Assembly (NCBI GenBank): GCA_964519805.1
Contig: CAZFKN010000113.1
Location: 1-9,301, forward strand
Length of the DNA: 9,301 bases
Origin: DASQPE01 sp964519805
Lineage (GTDB): Bacteria > Gemmatimonadota > Gemmatimonadetes > Gemmatimonadales > GWC2-71-9
Reading direction: 5' to 3'
Positions 6,767 through 9,301 of this stretch are shown here, piece after piece. The notes beneath the pieces are model-generated. The model had not been told where the DNA came from, searched no databases, and saw only the letters and a list, made by a program, of their open reading frames with translations. The position numbers were made by a program, and so were the translations under genes. The number at the start of each line of letters is the position of its first letter. Within the stretch, counting starts at the first letter, position 1.

Positions 6767-9028
6767 GTGCGCGCGACGCGCCTTCTCGCCGGGCTCGGCC
6801 TCGCAGCGGCGAGCGTGATCGCCGGCGTCGCGGCGTGGATCGCGACGCCGCTCCCGTCAGGGCTCACCGCGCCCGACGTTCGCCCGGCGGCGGCGATCCT
6901 CGATCGTCACGGACTCCCGCTTCGCACCGCCCGGGCCGCCGATGGCAGCCTCGCGCGGTGGGTGCCGCTGGCCGACGTGGATCCCGATCTCATCGCGGCG
7001 TTTCTAGCGGCGGAGGATCGCGCCTTTTACCGGCACCCGGGTGTGGATTTCCGCGCGGCCGCTCGGGCGGCGTGGACCAACCTGCGTGCCCGCCGGGTGG
7101 TGTCGGGCGCGTCCACGATCACCATGCAGCTCGCCCGGCTGCTCCGCCCCAGCGGACGGAGCTGGCCGGGCAAGCTGTATCAGGTGCTCTGGGCGTTGCG
7201 GCTCGAGCGCCACCTGGACAAGCAGACGATTCTGGAGCAGTACCTCAACCGGCTCCCCCTCGGCCAGGCCGCGGTCGGTGTGGATGCGGCGGCCGCGCTC
7301 TACTTCGGCGCGTCCGCGGCGGACCTGAGCCTGGGCCAGGCGGCGCTCCTCGCCGGGATCGCGCCCGCGCCGTCGAGCGATAATCCGCTCGTCTCGCCCG
7401 GCCGCGCGCGGATCCGGCGCAGCCTGGTCCTCGCCCGAGTTGCCGCGTCGGGCTACGCATCCAGCGGGGCGGCGGCACGGGCGGCGCAAGAGCCGGTGCT
7501 GGCGCGCGAGAGCCGGGCCGACTTCCTCGCACCGCACTTCACGACCAGGTTGCTCGCGCGCGACGAGCCACCGCCCGGCGGACTTTGGCGCACGCCGCTG
7601 GATCTCCCGCTCCAGACGGCGCTCGAGGCCGAGGTGCGGCACACCGTCGAAACGCTGCGACCTGAGGGGGCGCGCCAGGCGGCGGTGGTCGTGCTCGACA
7701 ACCCGACCGGGGAGATTCTCGCCTGGGTCGGCTCGCCCGATTTCTCGGCCGACACCGCCGGACAGGTGGACATGGTCGTCTCGCCACGCCAGCCCGGCTC
7801 GGCGCTCAAGCCGTTTCTCTATGGCCTGGCGTTCGACCGGGGCTGGTCGCCCGCCGACGTTTTGCCCGATCTCCCGCGCATCTTCCAGACGGCCACCGGG
7901 CCATATGCGCCGCGGAACTACGATCGACGATTCCATGGACCGGTCCGCCTCCGGGAGGCGCTGGCCAGCTCCTTCAATGTGCCGGCCGTGGAGCTGGTCG
8001 ATCGCGTGGGGCAGGGGAGCCTGTTGAGCACCCTGCGCCGGGCCGGCTTCGAGTCGCTGGACCGGAGCGCGGAGTACTACGGACTCGGGCTGGCGCTGGG
8101 GAACGGCGACGTCACTCTGCTCGAGCTGGCCAACGGCTACCGGGCGCTCGCGAGCGGCGGCGTGTGGCGTCCGGTCCGCTGGCGGGTGAGCGCGCCCGAC
8201 GAGCTGGCCGAGCCAGGGCGCCGGGTCATGAGCGAGCGGGCGGCCGCGCTCGTCCTGGACATCCTGGCCGACCCGGTCGCGCGGATCCCCGGCTTCGGCC
8301 TCGACACCCCGCTCGACTTCCCCTTCGTCGCCGCCGCGAAGACCGGTACCAGCCGGCACTTCACGGACAACTGGGCGGTGGCGACGACCGGCCGCTTCAC
8401 CGTGGCAGTGTGGGTGGGGAACTTCAGCGGGCGGCCGATGGACGGCGTGAGCGGTGTGTCCGGGGCAGGGCCGCTGCTGCATCGGGCGGTGCTGCTCACC
8501 GCCGATCGCTATCCGCCGGGCGTCCTCCCGACCCCGCGGGAGGCCGGGACGGTGCCCGTCCGTATCTGCCGGCTCTCCGGCCTGCTGGCGACGGATCGGT
8601 GCCCGGGCATGATCGAATGGGAGCAGCCGGAGCGAGCTCCAACCCGCTCCTGCGACTGGCACGTGGGGGACGGGGTCCGCCTGCCGGCCGAGTATGCGGA
8701 ATGGGCCGGGCAGGAAACAGCCCGGATGTCGGCGACCGAAGGGGGCGTGTCAGCCGCCTCGGCGCCGGCCCGCCCGTCGCCGGCGGCAGAGCGATTCCGT
8801 ATCATCTCTCCCCGCGACGGCGATCGCTACCAGGTTCCGCCCGGCGTCGATCCCCGATACGCCACGATCGCGCTGCGTGCCGGCGGGAGCGGCACCGGCG
8901 CCGTCCGGTGGTTCGTGGACGGCCGAGCGGTCCCCGCCGGTCGTTGGACGCTCCGGCCCGGGGTGCACGTCGTCCGCGCGCTGGCAGGGAGCGGGACCCG
9001 GGATACCGCGCGGATCGAGGTGGAGTGA
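6767..9028 (+). CDS. pbpC: Penicillin-binding protein 1C (bifunctional glycosyltransferase/transpeptidase)
   Basis: Class A peptidoglycan synthase anchored in the inner membrane and acting in the periplasm: it polymerises lipid II and cross-links stem peptides. It has 753 residues, close to E. coli PbpC (770). Residues 6-28 form the membrane anchor. The GT51 domain shows EDRAFYRHPGVD (catalytic Glu83), GASTITMQLARLL (114-126) and a KLYQ...ILEQYLN block (136-161). The transpeptidase domain shows SALK (Ser345, Lys348), SFN (402-404) and KTG (525-527). A Cys-containing C-terminal motif (Cys601, 612, 629) precedes a BiPBP_C domain (about 675-753), which is diagnostic for the 1C class. The start is GTG at 6767, one base after the yfhM TGA, with GAGG (6759-6762) four bases upstream. 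The next in-frame GTG would cut the membrane anchor. Co-transcription and translational coupling with yfhM are very likely. Position 139 is Gln where E. coli PBP1b has a catalytic Glu. Confidence 0.95.
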   Translation: MRATRLLAGLGLAAASVIAGVAAWIATPLPSGLTAPDVRPAAAILDRHGLPLRTARAADGSLARWVPLADVDPDLIAAFLAAEDRAFYRHPGVDFRAAARAAWTNLRARRVVSGASTITMQLARLLRPSGRSWPGKLYQVLWALRLERHLDKQTILEQYLNRLPLGQAAVGVDAAAALYFGASAADLSLGQAALLAGIAPAPSSDNPLVSPGRARIRRSLVLARVAASGYASSGAAARAAQEPVLARESRADFLAPHFTTRLLARDEPPPGGLWRTPLDLPLQTALEAEVRHTVETLRPEGARQAAVVVLDNPTGEILAWVGSPDFSADTAGQVDMVVSPRQPGSALKPFLYGLAFDRGWSPADVLPDLPRIFQTATGPYAPRNYDRRFHGPVRLREALASSFNVPAVELVDRVGQGSLLSTLRRAGFESLDRSAEYYGLGLALGNGDVTLLELANGYRALASGGVWRPVRWRVSAPDELAEPGRRVMSERAAALVLDILADPVARIPGFGLDTPLDFPFVAAAKTGTSRHFTDNWAVATTGRFTVAVWVGNFSGRPMDGVSGVSGAGPLLHRAVLLTADRYPPGVLPTPREAGTVPVRICRLSGLLATDRCPGMIEWEQPERAPTRSCDWHVGDGVRLPAEYAEWAGQETARMSATEGGVSAASAPARPSPAAERFRIISPRDGDRYQVPPGVDPRYATIALRAGGSGTGAVRWFVDGRAVPAGRWTLRPGVHVVRALAGSGTRDTARIEVE

Positions 9029-9252
9029 GAGGCAGCCGGTCGAAGCGGTCTACAGCCGGCTCGGCACCCAGCGCCATCGCAGCGCGGTGGTCGAGTACCG
9101 GATCGAACAACGCCCCGCTAAGTTGGGCGACCGCCTCGGGGCCCTCGGCTGCGAAACGGTACCGGAGCGGTATCGGGCCCTGGTGAGGCCGCCGACTGGC
9201 GCACTTGCGAGGTGGGCGAAGTGGTTGAGAGTTGATTAGGTGCAGCATTGAC
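9029..9252. other. Spacer between pbpC and tRNA-Val
   Basis: The 224 bases after the pbpC stop contain no recognisable gene. Open frames cross it on both strands, but they have no good start signal or family-like sequence. A weak inverted repeat, AGCCGG (9034-9039) with CCGGCT (9056-9061) and a 16-base loop, lies just after the stop and has no U-tract, so it is a poor terminator candidate. No convincing promoter for the tRNA was found; the leader around 9225-9240 (TTGAGAGTTGATTAGG) is the most AT-rich part. Confidence 0.5.
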
Positions 9253-9271
9253 GGGCGATTAGCTCAGCTGG
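9250..9271 (+). repeat. Right copy of 22-bp direct repeat (left copy 726-747)
   Basis: The 22 bases at 9250-9271 are identical to 726-747. The match covers GAC before the tRNA and the first 19 bases of tRNA-Val. With one mismatch and one single-base gap the similarity runs on to 9279 and 754. The two copies bracket the yfhM-pbpC pair at a distance of 8524 bases. Confidence 0.75.
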
Positions 9272-9301
9272 TTAGAGCGCGCGCCTCACATGCGCGAGGT
9301 C
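9253..9301 (+). tRNA. tRNA-Val (anticodon CAC), cut by right window edge
   Basis: The cloverleaf can be read up to the variable loop. Acceptor 5' strand GGGCGAT (9253-9259), TA, D-stem GCTC/GAGC (9262-9265 with 9275-9278) enclosing AGCTGGTTA, G26, anticodon stem CGCGC/GCGCG (9280-9284 with 9292-9296), and loop CTCACAT with anticodon CAC at 9287-9289, then AGGTC of the variable loop. All four D-stem and five anticodon-stem pairs form, and U33 is present. CAC decodes GUG, valine. The T-arm and 3' acceptor strand lie outside the window. Confidence 0.9.

Noticed and set aside
3415..6867. Very long open frame on the minus strand (about 1150 codons) opposite yfhM
   Set aside because: It is the antisense shadow of a GC-rich gene, in which stop codons are rare. 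Its sequence is Arg/Gly/His/Pro-rich with no domain, and the plus-strand frame has clear A2M motifs.
7004..8662. Minus-strand open frame of about 550 codons opposite pbpC
   Set aside because: Antisense shadow; all catalytic motifs of PBP1C are on the plus strand.
8694..9239. Plus- and minus-strand frames continuing past the pbpC stop
   Set aside because: Most of their length lies in shadow frames of pbpC, and the part after 9028 has no start signal or family-like pattern.
1..9301. CRISPR array, insertion sequence, integrase or toxin-antitoxin genes
   Set aside because: No regularly spaced repeats, no terminal inverted repeats with a transposase, and no recombinase-like protein on either strand.

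Overview
The window is a very GC-rich (roughly 70 percent G+C) stretch of bacterial chromosome. A run of exactly 100 N at 2453-2552 marks it as draft or metagenome assembly. Two genes make periplasmic or cell-envelope proteins and one makes a class A bifunctional peptidoglycan synthase, so the source is a diderm (Gram-negative-type) bacterium. The composition and gene style would suit a Gemmatimonadota-like or other high-GC soil lineage, but nothing here proves the phylum.

Layout from left to right. (1) Positions 1-420, minus strand: the N-terminal 140 codons of a gene that runs off the left edge. It encodes a small exported or membrane protein with a signal peptide, one hydrophobic segment and a low-complexity Asn/Thr/Pro/Gly tail. 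I do not recognise it. (2) Positions 421-1011: a divergent control region. It holds an AT-rich patch with a possible minus-strand promoter, a block of inverted repeats at 626-705, a decayed 5' half of a tRNA gene (729-754), an extended -10 promoter candidate (890-898), and two perfect back-to-back hairpins (911-933, 942-960). (3) Positions 1012-6765, plus strand: a bacterial alpha-2-macroglobulin (yfhM family) with the thioester motif CTEQ, interrupted by the N gap. (4) Positions 6767-9028, plus strand: pbpC, encoding penicillin-binding protein 1C. It starts one base after the stop of the preceding gene. (5) Positions 9029-9252: a short spacer without a convincing gene. (6) Positions 9253-9301: the 5' two thirds of a tRNA-Val gene (anticodon CAC), cut by the right edge.

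The macroglobulin and PBP1C genes form the classic bacterial pair. The macroglobulin is thought to trap foreign proteases in the periplasm through bait-loop cleavage and thioester coupling. PBP1C, a glycosyltransferase/transpeptidase, would repair or rebuild peptidoglycan when the envelope is breached. The one-base junction implies one transcript and coupled translation.

I see no wholly new system. The least ordinary signals are the 22-bp direct repeat made of tRNA 5' sequence that brackets the whole yfhM-pbpC pair, the tandem-hairpin leader of yfhM, and the unrecognised exported protein at the left edge.
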